Assembly (NCBI GenBank): GCA_021738385.1
Contig: JAIPCF010000017.1
Span: 1-41,314 of the forward strand
Source: Sulfuritalea sp.
GTDB taxonomy: Bacteria > Pseudomonadota > Gammaproteobacteria > Burkholderiales > Rhodocyclaceae
Direction of reading: 5' to 3'
DNA: 41,314 bases
A program made the position numbers and the translations under genes. The notes below the pieces were generated by a model, which had not been told where the DNA came from, made no database searches, and saw only the letters and a program-made list of their open reading frames with translations. Every line of letters starts with the position of its first letter. Position 1 is the stretch's first letter. Below, piece by piece: positions 9,058 through 18,419 of the stretch.

Positions 9058-9195
9058 GCCGTATCACCAGCGCCGACTTTTCAGCGCCGTCATTCCCGCG
9101 CATGCGGGAATCCAGCAGATCTCGTGACATGCCGGGGCGAGTCCCGGCATGTGAGTCAAGGGCACGGCCATAAAAGTCGGCGCTGGTGACACGGC
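9058..9195. mobile_element. Small palindromic element with 24-bp terminal inverted repeats (MITE-like)
   Basis: The left end 9058-9081 and the right end 9172-9195 are inverted copies matching at 23 of 24 bases (right end AAAAGTCGGCGCTGGTGACA and on). Between them are two perfect hairpins: ATTCCCGC-gcat-GCGGGAAT (9092-9111) and ACATGCCGGG-gcgagt-CCCGGCATGT (9127-9152). It has no coding capacity, lies in an intergenic region, and its ends recur singly elsewhere in the window. I see no clear target-site duplication, so mobility is inferred from structure only. Confidence 0.6.
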
Positions 9196-9213
9196 GAAGG
9201 AATCAAAGAAGCA

Positions 9214-9273
9214 CTGGATTCCGGCGTTCGCCGGAATGACGGAGCCAAAAAGTCGGCGATGGCGATACGGCGA
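9214..9273 (+). repeat. Palindromic repeat plus another copy of the dispersed core repeat
   Basis: ATTCCGGC-gttc-GCCGGAAT (9218-9237) is a perfect 8-bp-stem hairpin of the common proteobacterial GTCATTCC-type palindrome, in opposite orientation to the one at 9092-9111. Directly after it, 9247-9273 holds AAAAAGTCGGCGATGGCGA and so on, a variant of the core repeat. Together with 9058-9195 this fills the space between the esterase and the toxin-antitoxin pair. Confidence 0.6.
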
Positions 9274-9310
9274 TGGCCGACCAAGAAGTACGGCTGGCTC
9301 GACCCAGTCA

Positions 9311-9616
9311 CTACGCTGCCTGAGCCATCGGATGAACCTCTTTTTCGATCCTGGGACCCACCGTGCTTTCGGTCTGCTTCAGGTCGAACGAACTCTGCAG
9401 GTTGAGCCAGTACTGCGCGGTCGTGTCGAAGTAGCGCGCCAGTCGCAATGCGGTGTCGGGCGTCACGGCGCGCCGCTCAAGCACGATGTCGTTGATTCGC
9501 GGCGCCGGGACGTGCAGCGCCATCGCCAGGGCATGGGCGCTCATGTCGAGCGGCACAAGATATTCTTCCCGAAGAATTTCACCGGGATGTATCGGTCGCA
9601 TTTTGTTAATGGCCAT
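9311..9616 (-). CDS. higA: HigA-type antitoxin, XRE/HTH family
   Basis: A 101-residue protein from ATG 9616, which has AAGAGG about 6 bases upstream and starts 10 bases after the toxin stop. A longer frame to 9736 runs back through the toxin gene and is not used. The N-terminus MRPIHPGEILREEYLVPLDM is the hallmark of the HigA/VapI antitoxin family. The helix-turn-helix follows (SAHALAMALHVPAPRINDIV, then RRAVTPDTALRLARYF), then WLNLQSSFDLKQTE. It neutralises the upstream HigB-like toxin and, by family, represses the operon by binding the palindrome at 9917-9937. The order toxin first, antitoxin second is the usual hig order. Confidence 0.92.
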   Translation of the reverse strand: MAINKMRPIHPGEILREEYLVPLDMSAHALAMALHVPAPRINDIVLERRAVTPDTALRLARYFDTTAQYWLNLQSSFDLKQTESTVGPRIEKEVHPMAQAA

Positions 9617-9626
9617 GGTGTACCTC

Positions 9627-9908
9627 TTAGTGGTAGTCGACGATTTCAACATTCTCGGGCCCGGCAGCGGTCCATGTGAAGCAGACGCGCCACTGCCCGT
9701 TGATACGAATACTGTGCTGGCCAGTGCGATTGCCACTCAGCGCTTCCAGCCGGTTGCCCGGGGGTGACTTCAAATCCCTTAGCTCCATGGCATCGTCCAG
9801 CATTTGCAGCTTTCTTTGCGCGACACTTTCAATGTTCCGAAACCGCCGGGGATGCTTTCCCTCGAAGATTGCCTCGGAGTCCGAACAGCGGAATGAACGA
9901 ATCGACAT
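9627..9908 (-). CDS. higB: HigB/RelE-type mRNA interferase toxin
   Basis: A 93-residue basic protein of the HigB/RelE fold. Recognisable segments are FEGKHPRRFRNIESVAQRKL, LKSPPGNRLEALSGNRTGQH and SIRINGQWRVCFTW, which is the core RelE/HigB beta-sheet segment, and the C-terminus is VEIVDYH. By family it cleaves mRNA on the ribosome until bound by HigA. No Shine-Dalgarno precedes the ATG at 9908, and the promoter -10 box lies only about 8 bases upstream, so the transcript may start at or next to the ATG (leaderless). The pair is flanked on both sides by dispersed repeats. Confidence 0.92.
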   Translation of the reverse strand: MSIRSFRCSDSEAIFEGKHPRRFRNIESVAQRKLQMLDDAMELRDLKSPPGNRLEALSGNRTGQHSIRINGQWRVCFTWTAAGPENVEIVDYH

Positions 9909-9914
9909 GAGCCA

Positions 9915-9942
9915 ATGTATAACGCTACGCGTTAAACGTCAA
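9915..9942 (-). promoter_or_regulatory. higBA promoter with overlapping palindromic operator
   Basis: On the minus strand a -35 TTGACG (9937-9942) and a -10 TATACA (9916-9921) are about 15-16 bases apart. Between and overlapping them is the 21-base near-palindrome 9917-9937, GTATAACGC-tac-GCGTTAAAC (8 of 9 arm positions pair). Its position across the promoter fits autorepression by HigA. Binding is inferred from the family. Confidence 0.68.
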
Positions 9943-10055
9943 GCATTGGATACTTTCGAGCGATAAGATCTCATCTTCGTACTTGATTTCATGGCGGTCG
10001 CCCAAATACGGCGCTTTTCAATCCCCTCTGATCCGCCGAGCGAGGAAGGTTCGCT

Positions 10056-10160
10056 GGGGCGAGTCCCGGCATGTTTGTTGAGAGCTCAGACCAAAAAGTC
10101 GGCGATGGTGAGACGGTGTCAGAATGACGGCGCCGAAAACTCGGCGCTGGCAACACGGCG
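10056..10160 (+). repeat. Cluster of dispersed repeat fragments between higB and the carbonic anhydrase gene
   Basis: 10056-10074 (GGGGCGAGTCCCGGCATGT) copies the loop and right arm of the hairpin inside the 9058-9195 element. 10093-10118 (AAAAAGTCGGCGATGGTGAG and on) and 10136-10160 (AAAACTCGGCGCTGGCAACA and on) are two direct copies of the core repeat, 43 bases apart. The last ends 3 bases before the carbonic anhydrase stop codon. The adjoining stretch 9943-10055 shows no gene. Confidence 0.6.
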
Positions 10161-10162
10161 CC

Positions 10163-11194
10163 TCAGCGCGACTCCTTGATCAATCGTCCGTTCAACGGCT
10201 GCAACGGTCTCGCATTCTTGCGATAGAAGCGCTTGAAAACCTCGATCTGCTCGGCCGACATTTGCGGCGGTTGTTTCATCACCAGCCACACCACCTCTTC
10301 GGTGCAAGGTGGTGTGGTGAGAGAGCCCATGTAGGTCCAGTAATCGAGTTTCTCCGGCAACAATTTCATGGGATCGAACGGGTCCAGCGGCGAAACCTCC
10401 GCGCCCCATTCCAGCGGAAGGTTGTTGAGCAGGGTCTGGATCATCTGATGTTCGCTGCCCTTTTCAAACATCACGGCGATGATCGCGATTTGCCCTTCGT
10501 CGCTTTGATGTACCAGATGCAGCTCCATGTCGAATGACTTGCCCTCGATCTGGACCTCGGCCGGTCGATGAAAATGAAAACTGTTCAGCTTGTATCGAAT
10601 GCCCATGACGCTGATATCCAGCCCTTCACCCACCTTGAAGTCGGCCGTGTAACCGCTATCAACGATGTTGAGCCGGGTCGGCAGGTACTCGAACTCAATC
10701 GGGTCGAGGCTAAGTCTGATGCCGTCGCGGATATCGATGGGGGACTGGTTCGACCCCGCAGCACAAGCCCGATAACCGCTGCGCAACTTGCCCCAGTGGG
10801 CGGGTGCGCCCTCGCCTTCGTAGGACCAATGCACGCGCTTGGGCGCGGGCTCGTCCTTGTCGGTCTTGACCGGGCATTTCGCCAGTTGTGCCTCCGCTTC
10901 CTTGCACATTTCCGCGAGAGTCGGCTCGGGCTCCGGCTCGGGTCCCTCCTCAACCACAGGCTCGACGGGTTTCTTTTTAACCGGCAGGGGCGCCAGCTTG
11001 ATCGGCTCCAGCGGTATGTGCTGGGGCCGTTGGCCGGACGGCGTCGGTGGCGAAGTCGTCGCCGCCATCAAAAATGGAATGGTGGAGGGCTCATCCGCAG
11101 CGCGGGCGAGCGCGTGTCCGACCGAAAAGCCTGTCGTTACGACCGTCATGGCCAGTGCCGCGACAAAAGTCCGTGGCTGGCAAAACACGTGCAT
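10163..11194 (-). CDS. Periplasmic alpha-type carbonic anhydrase with a proline-rich N-terminal extension
   Basis: A 343-residue protein. A signal peptide (about residues 1-30, ending GHALA) directs export. Residues about 40-95 are a Pro/Glu/Lys-rich segment (KLAPLPVKKKPVEPVVEEGP). The alpha-CA domain runs from about 121 to the end: HWSYEG, QSPIDI (150-155), zinc ligands His207 and His209 in SFHFHRPAE and His226 in ELHLVHQ, and the substrate-pocket segment GSLTTPPCTE (290-299). Cys144 and Cys297 are placed to form the usual disulfide. It interconverts CO2 and bicarbonate in the periplasm. A strong ribosome site (AAGGGATAAGG) precedes the ATG. It is divergent from thiC with 183 bases between the starts. 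The extension is longer than in typical secreted alpha-CAs and may tether or position the enzyme. Confidence 0.94.
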   Translation of the reverse strand: MHVFCQPRTFVAALAMTVVTTGFSVGHALARAADEPSTIPFLMAATTSPPTPSGQRPQHIPLEPIKLAPLPVKKKPVEPVVEEGPEPEPEPTLAEMCKEAEAQLAKCPVKTDKDEPAPKRVHWSYEGEGAPAHWGKLRSGYRACAAGSNQSPIDIRDGIRLSLDPIEFEYLPTRLNIVDSGYTADFKVGEGLDISVMGIRYKLNSFHFHRPAEVQIEGKSFDMELHLVHQSDEGQIAIIAVMFEKGSEHQMIQTLLNNLPLEWGAEVSPLDPFDPMKLLPEKLDYWTYMGSLTTPPCTEEVVWLVMKQPPQMSAEQIEVFKRFYRKNARPLQPLNGRLIKESR

Positions 11195-11233
11195 CCTTAT
11201 CCCTTTGTCTGCTAACGGGCTTTTGCTGCCTGA

Positions 11234-13249
<2,016 letters not shown>

Positions 13250-13250
13250 G

Positions 13251-13302
13251 AAAAGTCGGCGCTGGCTCGCTCTGCGTACCTGGAATTCCGCTTCGCGGGC
13301 AG
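13251..13302 (+). repeat. Dispersed repeats between thiC and the YkgJ-type gene
   Basis: 13251-13265 is the exact core AAAAGTCGGCGCTGG, and 13278-13302 is the 25-bp repeat also found at 6078-6102 (24 of 25 bases). The stretch lies immediately after the thiC stop and 12 bases before the next start, so it also supplies the leader of the following gene. Confidence 0.6.
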
Positions 13303-13314
13303 GTAACGGCAACA

Positions 13315-13554
13315 ATGAACTGCCGACCCGGTTGTGGTGCCTGTTGCATCGCGCCGTCCATCAGCACGCTGCACAAGCCGGCCGGCGAACCCTGCGCACA
13401 TTTGACGCCCGACTACCGATGTTCGATCTTCGACAGCGCGCTACGGCCGGCCTGTTGCAGTGGGCTTCAACCCTCGTCGGAGATGTGCGGCGACAGCCGC
13501 GACGAGGCCCTGATCTGGCTGACACGGTTGGAAGCCGATACCGCCGCATGCTAG
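13315..13554 (+). CDS. YkgJ-family cysteine-cluster protein
   Basis: A 79-residue protein starting [16 protein letters not shown], with further cysteines in GEPCAHL, YRCSIF, PACCSG and EMCGDS. This is the CxxxCGxCC plus downstream Cys pattern of the YkgJ/UPF0153 family, thought to bind zinc or an iron-sulfur centre, with no firm function known. The frame is open further upstream inside thiC, but the ATG at 13315 starts exactly at the family N-terminus. There is no strong Shine-Dalgarno, and the leader is made of repeat DNA. Confidence 0.83.
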   Translation: MNCRPGCGACCIAPSISTLHKPAGEPCAHLTPDYRCSIFDSALRPACCSGLQPSSEMCGDSRDEALIWLTRLEADTAAC

Positions 13555-13605
13555 ACTCGGCGCCCTTTTCCGCCAATCCGCCCGGCGCCTATTTATTCTT
13601 CTGAC

Positions 13606-14430
13606 ATGGATTTTCACCTGCTGCTGCAAGCGCTGATTCTCGGCCTGGTCGAAGGCTTTACCGAATTCCTGCCGATCTCGTCGACCGGCCACCTGATCCT
13701 CGTCGGCGATCTGCTGAACTTCAACGACGAACGCGGCAAGCTGTTCGAAATCGTGATCCAGTCCGGTGCGATTTTTGCGGTGTGCTGGGAGTACAGGGCA
13801 CGCATTGCGCGCACCATTACCGGTTTGCCCAGTGATCCGGCGGCGCAGCGCTTCGCGCTCAACATTGCGATTGCCTTCATGCCGCTGGCGGTGCTGGGCC
13901 TGCTCTTCGGCAAGGTGATCAAAGCTCATCTGTTCAACCCGGTGGCGGTAGCGACCGCCTTCATCCTCGGCGGTTTTGTCATCCTCTGGGCCGAAAAGCG
14001 CGAACACCGCATACGCGTCGATCAGGTTGAGGACCTGACCCCGCTCGACGCCCTCAAGCTCGGCTTCGCCCAGGCCTGCGCGCTGATTCCCGGCACCTCG
14101 CGCTCGGGCTCGACCATCATCGGCGGCCTGCTGTTCGGTCTTTCGCGCAAGGCGGCCACCGAGTTTTCCTTCTTCCTTGCCATCCCGACCTTGCTCGCCG
14201 CCACGGCCTACCAGTTGTACAAGGAACGGGCGCTGCTCAACGCCGACGATCTGGGCATGTGGGTGGTGGGTGTGGTGGCGTCTTTCGTCTCGGCCTTTTT
14301 ATGCGTGCGCTGGCTGCTGCGTTATATCTCCAGCCACGACTTCACGATCTTCGCCTGGTATCGCATCGCCTTCGGTCTGGTGGTGCTGGCAACCTGGCAA
14401 TTCGGCCTGGTGGACTGGGCCGCAACATGA
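13606..14430 (+). CDS. uppP: Undecaprenyl-diphosphatase (BacA/UppP)
   Basis: A 274-residue polytopic membrane protein, the usual length for UppP. It removes a phosphate from undecaprenyl diphosphate to recycle the lipid carrier for peptidoglycan and other envelope polymers. The N-terminal catalytic motif [18 protein letters not shown] (Glu16, Glu20 and His29) and the second motif [10 protein letters not shown] are both intact. Several hydrophobic segments follow. Its stop overlaps the next gene start (ATGA at 14427-14430), so translation is coupled. Loss of this function in other bacteria increases bacitracin sensitivity. Confidence 0.96.
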   Translation: MDFHLLLQALILGLVEGFTEFLPISSTGHLILVGDLLNFNDERGKLFEIVIQSGAIFAVCWEYRARIARTITGLPSDPAAQRFALNIAIAFMPLAVLGLLFGKVIKAHLFNPVAVATAFILGGFVILWAEKREHRIRVDQVEDLTPLDALKLGFAQACALIPGTSRSGSTIIGGLLFGLSRKAATEFSFFLAIPTLLAATAYQLYKERALLNADDLGMWVVGVVASFVSAFLCVRWLLRYISSHDFTIFAWYRIAFGLVVLATWQFGLVDWAAT

Positions 14431-14990
14431 TCCTCTATCTTCACGGCTTTACCAGCGGACCACAGTCGCACAAGGCGCAGGCACTGGATGTGCGCATGAA
14501 GGAACGCGGTCTTGGTGATAGTTTCGTCTGCCCGCAACTGCCGGCCTCGCCACGCCAGGCCATTGCGCTATGTGAGAGCCTGATCGCAGAGCATGACGTG
14601 ACGACCGTGGTCGGCTCCTCGCTGGGCGGTTACTACTCCACCTACCTGGCGGAAACCTTCGATCTCAAGGGCGTGCTGGTCAATCCGGCAGTGGTGGCGC
14701 ACCTCTCGCTTAAGGATTACATCGGACCGCAGCAGTGGTTGTACACAGGCGAATCCTTCGAATTCCGCGCCGAGTACATCGACGAACTGCGCGCCATCCA
14801 GATCCTGGTCCTGAAGAGACCGCAGCGCTTCTGGCTGCTGGTGGAAGAAGGCGACGAAACGCTGGATTACCGCCATGCCGTCAGCCGCTATGCCGGCGCA
14901 CGGCAAACCGTCCTGCCCGGCGGCGACCACAGCTTCACTCGCTGGAACGACTACCTTGACGAGATCATCGAGTTCGCGAGGCTGACTTGA
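14427..14990 (+). CDS. YqiA/UPF0227-type alpha/beta-hydrolase esterase
   Basis: A 187-residue protein from the ATG overlapping the uppP stop. A longer frame begins inside uppP but has no family N-terminus. [17 protein letters not shown] is the oxyanion-hole start of the YqiA/YcfP esterases. The nucleophile elbow is [10 protein letters not shown] (Ser65), with an acid in [12 protein letters not shown] and the histidine in [10 protein letters not shown] cytoplasmic esterase with short acyl substrates is expected from the family, and the physiological substrate is not known. Its TGA overlaps the TTG start of rarD, making a three-gene chain of overlaps. Confidence 0.88.
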   Translation: MILYLHGFTSGPQSHKAQALDVRMKERGLGDSFVCPQLPASPRQAIALCESLIAEHDVTTVVGSSLGGYYSTYLAETFDLKGVLVNPAVVAHLSLKDYIGPQQWLYTGESFEFRAEYIDELRAIQILVLKRPQRFWLLVEEGDETLDYRHAVSRYAGARQTVLPGGDHSFTRWNDYLDEIIEFARLT

Positions 14991-15907
14991 ACGCCGAGGA
15001 ATTGGCCGCAGCCGAGCGCACCCGGCTCGGTGTCTTCGCCGGTCTTGGCGCCTACTTCATCTGGGGAGTGGTGCCGGTTTTCTTCAAGCAGATCGCTGAA
15101 GTTTCGGCCGGTGAAATCATCGCCCACCGCGTGATTTGGGCCATGGTCTTCATGACGCTGGTGATCCGTTTCGGCCGTGGCTTCGCCGATGCCCGACGCG
15201 TGGTCCGCATACCGGCGCAACTGGCACGCATTGCGCTGGCCTCCATTCTGGTAATTGTCAATTGGTTGACCTTCGTCTGGGGCGTGAATAACGGCTACAT
15301 CCTTGAAACCAGCCTGGGCTATTTCATCTTGCCGCTGCTCAATGTCGCCCTCGGCGTAGTGGTGCTCAAGGAACGCCTGCGCCCCGTGCAATGGCTGGCT
15401 GTACTGCTGGCGGCAATGGGAGTCACCATCGAGGCGATTCGCGCCGGCGGGTTGCCGTGGATCGCCTTGGTGCTGGCCGGCACTTTCGGCGTCTACGGGC
15501 TGCTGCGCAAGCAATTGCCCGTGGATGCCGCCAGCGGACTATTTCTTGAAACAGTGTGCGTGACGCCACTGGCCCTGGGCTGGCTGGGCTGGCTGCTGTA
15601 CTCCGGCGAGAACCACTTCGGCAGCGGGCCTGCCTTGATCACCGGGCGCGACCTGTTGCTGATGGCCACCGGCGTAGTCACCGCAACACCTTTGCTGCTG
15701 TTTGCCATTGCTGCACGGCGTCTGCCGCTGAACATGATGGGCTTTCTTCAGTACTTGGCCCCCTCCATCTCCTTCCTGATCGCCGTGTTTGTGTATCACG
15801 AACCGATGGACCCGAGTCGCCTGGCGGGCTTTGCCGCCATCTGGGCTGGGCTCGCGGTCTATACCTATGACCACGTCAATAGAGATATCTGGGCGACAAC
15901 GAGCTGA
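14987..15907 (+). CDS. rarD: RarD-type EamA-family transporter
   Basis: A 306-residue protein with about ten hydrophobic segments and two EamA repeats. The RarD signature GAYFIWGVVPVFFKQI appears near the N-terminus, with AHRVIWAMVF, LTFVWGVNNGYILETSLGYF and the second-half MGFLQYLAPSISFLIAVF. RarD proteins were named for a chloramphenicol-related phenotype, but substrates are poorly defined. The likely start is TTG at 14987, overlapping the esterase stop (TTGA), with GAGG about 5 bases upstream. No in-frame ATG lies nearby. Confidence 0.9.
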   Translation: MNAEELAAAERTRLGVFAGLGAYFIWGVVPVFFKQIAEVSAGEIIAHRVIWAMVFMTLVIRFGRGFADARRVVRIPAQLARIALASILVIVNWLTFVWGVNNGYILETSLGYFILPLLNVALGVVVLKERLRPVQWLAVLLAAMGVTIEAIRAGGLPWIALVLAGTFGVYGLLRKQLPVDAASGLFLETVCVTPLALGWLGWLLYSGENHFGSGPALITGRDLLLMATGVVTATPLLLFAIAARRLPLNMMGFLQYLAPSISFLIAVFVYHEPMDPSRLAGFAAIWAGLAVYTYDHVNRDIWATTS

Positions 15908-16044
15908 GCTATCGGCAAGTCGCACCGGCCCCAGGCTGCGATATCGCTTCAAATTGCCCAATGCGCGAGACCGCGCCCGAGCCTACTGACACTGAATGAA
16001 ATGCTTAAACTTCAGCAAGCCAATCTCTACAGACCATTGCCTTC

Positions 16045-17562
16045 ATGAGCAAGACTCCAGATGTCCGTTTGAAAAAGCAATCGTCGCTAACAGCAAACAC
16101 CCGGCCCGCACACGACGCAGCCCAGATGGGTAATTCTGCTGCGACGATCGCACTCCATCGGCAGCGGATAAAGGAAGCGCTGGTCTTGCACCGAGAAGGA
16201 AACTTCGCCGGCGCGGAGGAAATTTACCGAGCGGTGCTGAAAGTAAACCCCAACAACTTTGACGCGCTTCAACTGATGGGCACGATTGCCGCACAAAGTC
16301 TCCAGCCGGAGCTCGCTATCGAATACCTGACCCGTGCCATTATTCTCAAACCCAGCTATGCAATTGCCTACAACAACCGGGGCAATGCACTTAAGGATCT
16401 TGGGCGCTTCGACGAGGCTCTGGCCAACTACGACCGCGCCATCGCCTTCAACCTCCGCTATGTCGAGGCGCACGACAACCGTGGCATTGTGTTGATGGCT
16501 ATGAATCGACTGGACGAAGCCCTAGCCAGTTTCGATCACGCCCTTGCCATCAAGCCCGACTATGCCGAGGCGCATTGGAACAAAAGCCTGATTCAACTTT
16601 TATTGGGCGACTTCGAAGCAGGCTGGCGACAATATGAGTGGCGATGGAAGATAAAGAACCGGGCGGACCAACCGCGTTCTTACCTCAAGCCGCTGTGGCA
16701 AGGTGATACCGACCTTCGTGGGAAAAGAATTCTTCTCTACTCGGAGCAGGGTTTAGGCGATTCGATTCAATTTTGCCGGTATGTCTCGCGGGTCGCCGCG
16801 CAAGGTGCCATAGTAATTCTGGAAGCCCCAATAGTTCTGGCGCCGCTGCTAAAAAACATCTCCGGTGTTGCGGAATTCATCAACAAAGATGATATCCCAC
16901 CGCCCTTCGATTTTCATTGTCCAATGCTGAGCCTTCCGCTGGCCTTCGGTACTCGCCTGGAAAGTATTTCAGGCATGCCCTACCTGAGCGCCGACTCGGA
17001 ACGCGTCGCCAAGTGGCGAAGTATTTTGAGAAGCACCACTCACCCGCGCCTGGGAATCGCATGGAGTGGAAGCCAGACGCACATGAACGACAATAATCGC
17101 TCTCTGCCACTCTCCTTGTTCGGCGAGGCACTTTTGTCTGAAATTGACTATATTTGTCTGCAGAATGATGTCAGGGCTACGGATCAATACTGGCTTGATT
17201 CGCATCCTGAAATCCGCTTGGTTGATACGATGATCAGGGATTTCAGTGATACCGCCGCCTTGATCGAAGTCATGGACCTGGTGATCACGGTTGATACCAG
17301 TGTTGCGCATCTCGCCGGAGCGCTGGGTAAGGAGGTATGGATTCTTTTGCCATTTGCGCCGGACTGGCGTTGGCTGTTGGACCGATCCGACAGTCCCTGG
17401 TACGACAGCGCCACATTGATTCGCCAACCAACTCCAGGAGACTGGAACAGCGTCCTGCTAGCCGTCCGGCAACGGCTTGAAGCACGGTTTGCATTCCCTC
17501 CGCCGGGAGTTGAATCTCCCGAAATAAGCGCCACCAACACCGGTGCAACTATTGGGAAATAG
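16045..17562 (+). CDS. Tetratricopeptide-repeat protein with a C-terminal glycosyltransferase-9-like domain
   Basis: A 505-residue protein. Residues about 35-205 hold four to five TPR units (GNFAGAEEIYRAVLKVNPNN, AIAYNNRGNALKDLGRFDEA, EAHDNRGIVLMAMNRLDEAL, and others). Residues about 225-490 resemble the GT-B fold domain found after TPRs in glycosyltransferase family 9/41-like proteins: KRILLYSEQGLGDSIQFCRY, PRLGIAWSGSQTH and VDTSVAHLAGALGKEVWILL. No signal peptide is seen. Such proteins are often linked to surface or flagellar glycosylation, but the donor and acceptor cannot be told. Base use looks somewhat more AT-rich than the flanking genes, a weak hint of different ancestry. The methyltransferase gene follows after 4 bases. 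Confidence 0.82.
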   Translation: MSKTPDVRLKKQSSLTANTRPAHDAAQMGNSAATIALHRQRIKEALVLHREGNFAGAEEIYRAVLKVNPNNFDALQLMGTIAAQSLQPELAIEYLTRAIILKPSYAIAYNNRGNALKDLGRFDEALANYDRAIAFNLRYVEAHDNRGIVLMAMNRLDEALASFDHALAIKPDYAEAHWNKSLIQLLLGDFEAGWRQYEWRWKIKNRADQPRSYLKPLWQGDTDLRGKRILLYSEQGLGDSIQFCRYVSRVAAQGAIVILEAPIVLAPLLKNISGVAEFINKDDIPPPFDFHCPMLSLPLAFGTRLESISGMPYLSADSERVAKWRSILRSTTHPRLGIAWSGSQTHMNDNNRSLPLSLFGEALLSEIDYICLQNDVRATDQYWLDSHPEIRLVDTMIRDFSDTAALIEVMDLVITVDTSVAHLAGALGKEVWILLPFAPDWRWLLDRSDSPWYDSATLIRQPTPGDWNSVLLAVRQRLEARFAFPPPGVESPEISATNTGATIGK

Positions 17563-17566
17563 ATGC

Positions 17567-18373
17567 ATGAGCTTTAACTCCACCCAATTCAAGAAACTCG
17601 AACGTGCCGGCTACAACCGAATTGGCGCACGCTATCAGGCGGCGTCGGCGGCCCGCCAGAGCATCTCCGACAGCCTGCTTGCCGCCGCCAGACTTGAGCC
17701 CGGCCAGCGCCTGCTCGATCTGGCCAGCGGCCCCGGCCTGCTCGCGCGTGAAGCGCGCAAGACTTTGGGCGACGATGGGCTCGCAATCGCCAGCGATATC
17801 AGCGAGGGTCAGCTCGCGTGTTGTCCCGATCTGCTCCGGGTCGCGGCTGACGGCGAGGCGTTGCCCTTCGCCGAAGACAGTTTTGAGCGCGTGCTCTGCG
17901 GTCTGGGCTTGATGTTTTTCCCCGACGAGCAAGCCGCCCTGAGGGAAATGCGCCGAGTGCTCAGCCCCGAAGGACGGCTTGCGCTATCGGTATGGGGCCG
18001 CGCAGAAGACGTGCCGCTGGTCGAGACGGCGCTGGCCTGCATGCGCCGTATGCTGCCACCGCCCAAGGTCGTTCGGCCTTCGATCTTCCGCTTTGGTGAT
18101 GCCGACGAACTGGCTCGCCGTCTCACCAGCGCCGAGTTTTCCGGCATCGAGATCCGGCCGTTTCGTTTTGCCGTCAATTTCAAGGATGCCGCCAGCTACT
18201 GGCAGGGCTTTCTCGATCTTGCCGGTGGCGCGGCGGAAAGCCTGTCGCGCCTGCCTGCCGAAAAGCAGAACGAACTCGCCCGTTCGGTCGCTGACGAACT
18301 CAAGCCTCACGCCGTTGCCAGCGGCTATCGCCTGACCAGCACCGTTCTGGTCGCCACGGCCAGCCCGGTATAA
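17567..18373 (+). CDS. Class I SAM-dependent methyltransferase
   Basis: A 268-residue protein from ATG 17567 (an ATG at 17543 inside the preceding gene is also in frame). Motif I is RLLDLASGPGLLAREA, followed by an acidic SAM-ribose segment (AIASDIS), VAADGEALPFAEDSFERVLC and MRRVLSPEGRLALSVWG, the Methyltransf_11/UbiE-like pattern. The substrate is unknown. It follows the TPR protein by 4 bases, so they probably share a transcript. It may methylate a quinone, lipid or small molecule, and nothing in the sequence decides this. Confidence 0.85.
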   Translation: MSFNSTQFKKLERAGYNRIGARYQAASAARQSISDSLLAAARLEPGQRLLDLASGPGLLAREARKTLGDDGLAIASDISEGQLACCPDLLRVAADGEALPFAEDSFERVLCGLGLMFFPDEQAALREMRRVLSPEGRLALSVWGRAEDVPLVETALACMRRMLPPPKVVRPSIFRFGDADELARRLTSAEFSGIEIRPFRFAVNFKDAASYWQGFLDLAGGAAESLSRLPAEKQNELARSVADELKPHAVASGYRLTSTVLVATASPV

Positions 18374-18419
18374 TTCACTCCCTCGTTTCCTCTCCATTTC
18401 CCCTCCCGGGGTGCCCCCC

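Noticed and set aside
9236-9679. Plus-strand frame over the toxin-antitoxin genes
   Set aside because: It overlaps higA antisense and repeat DNA and has no recognisable domain.
9058-10160. Possible CRISPR array
   Set aside because: The repeats vary in orientation, spacing and sequence, there are no regular spacers, and no cas genes are present.
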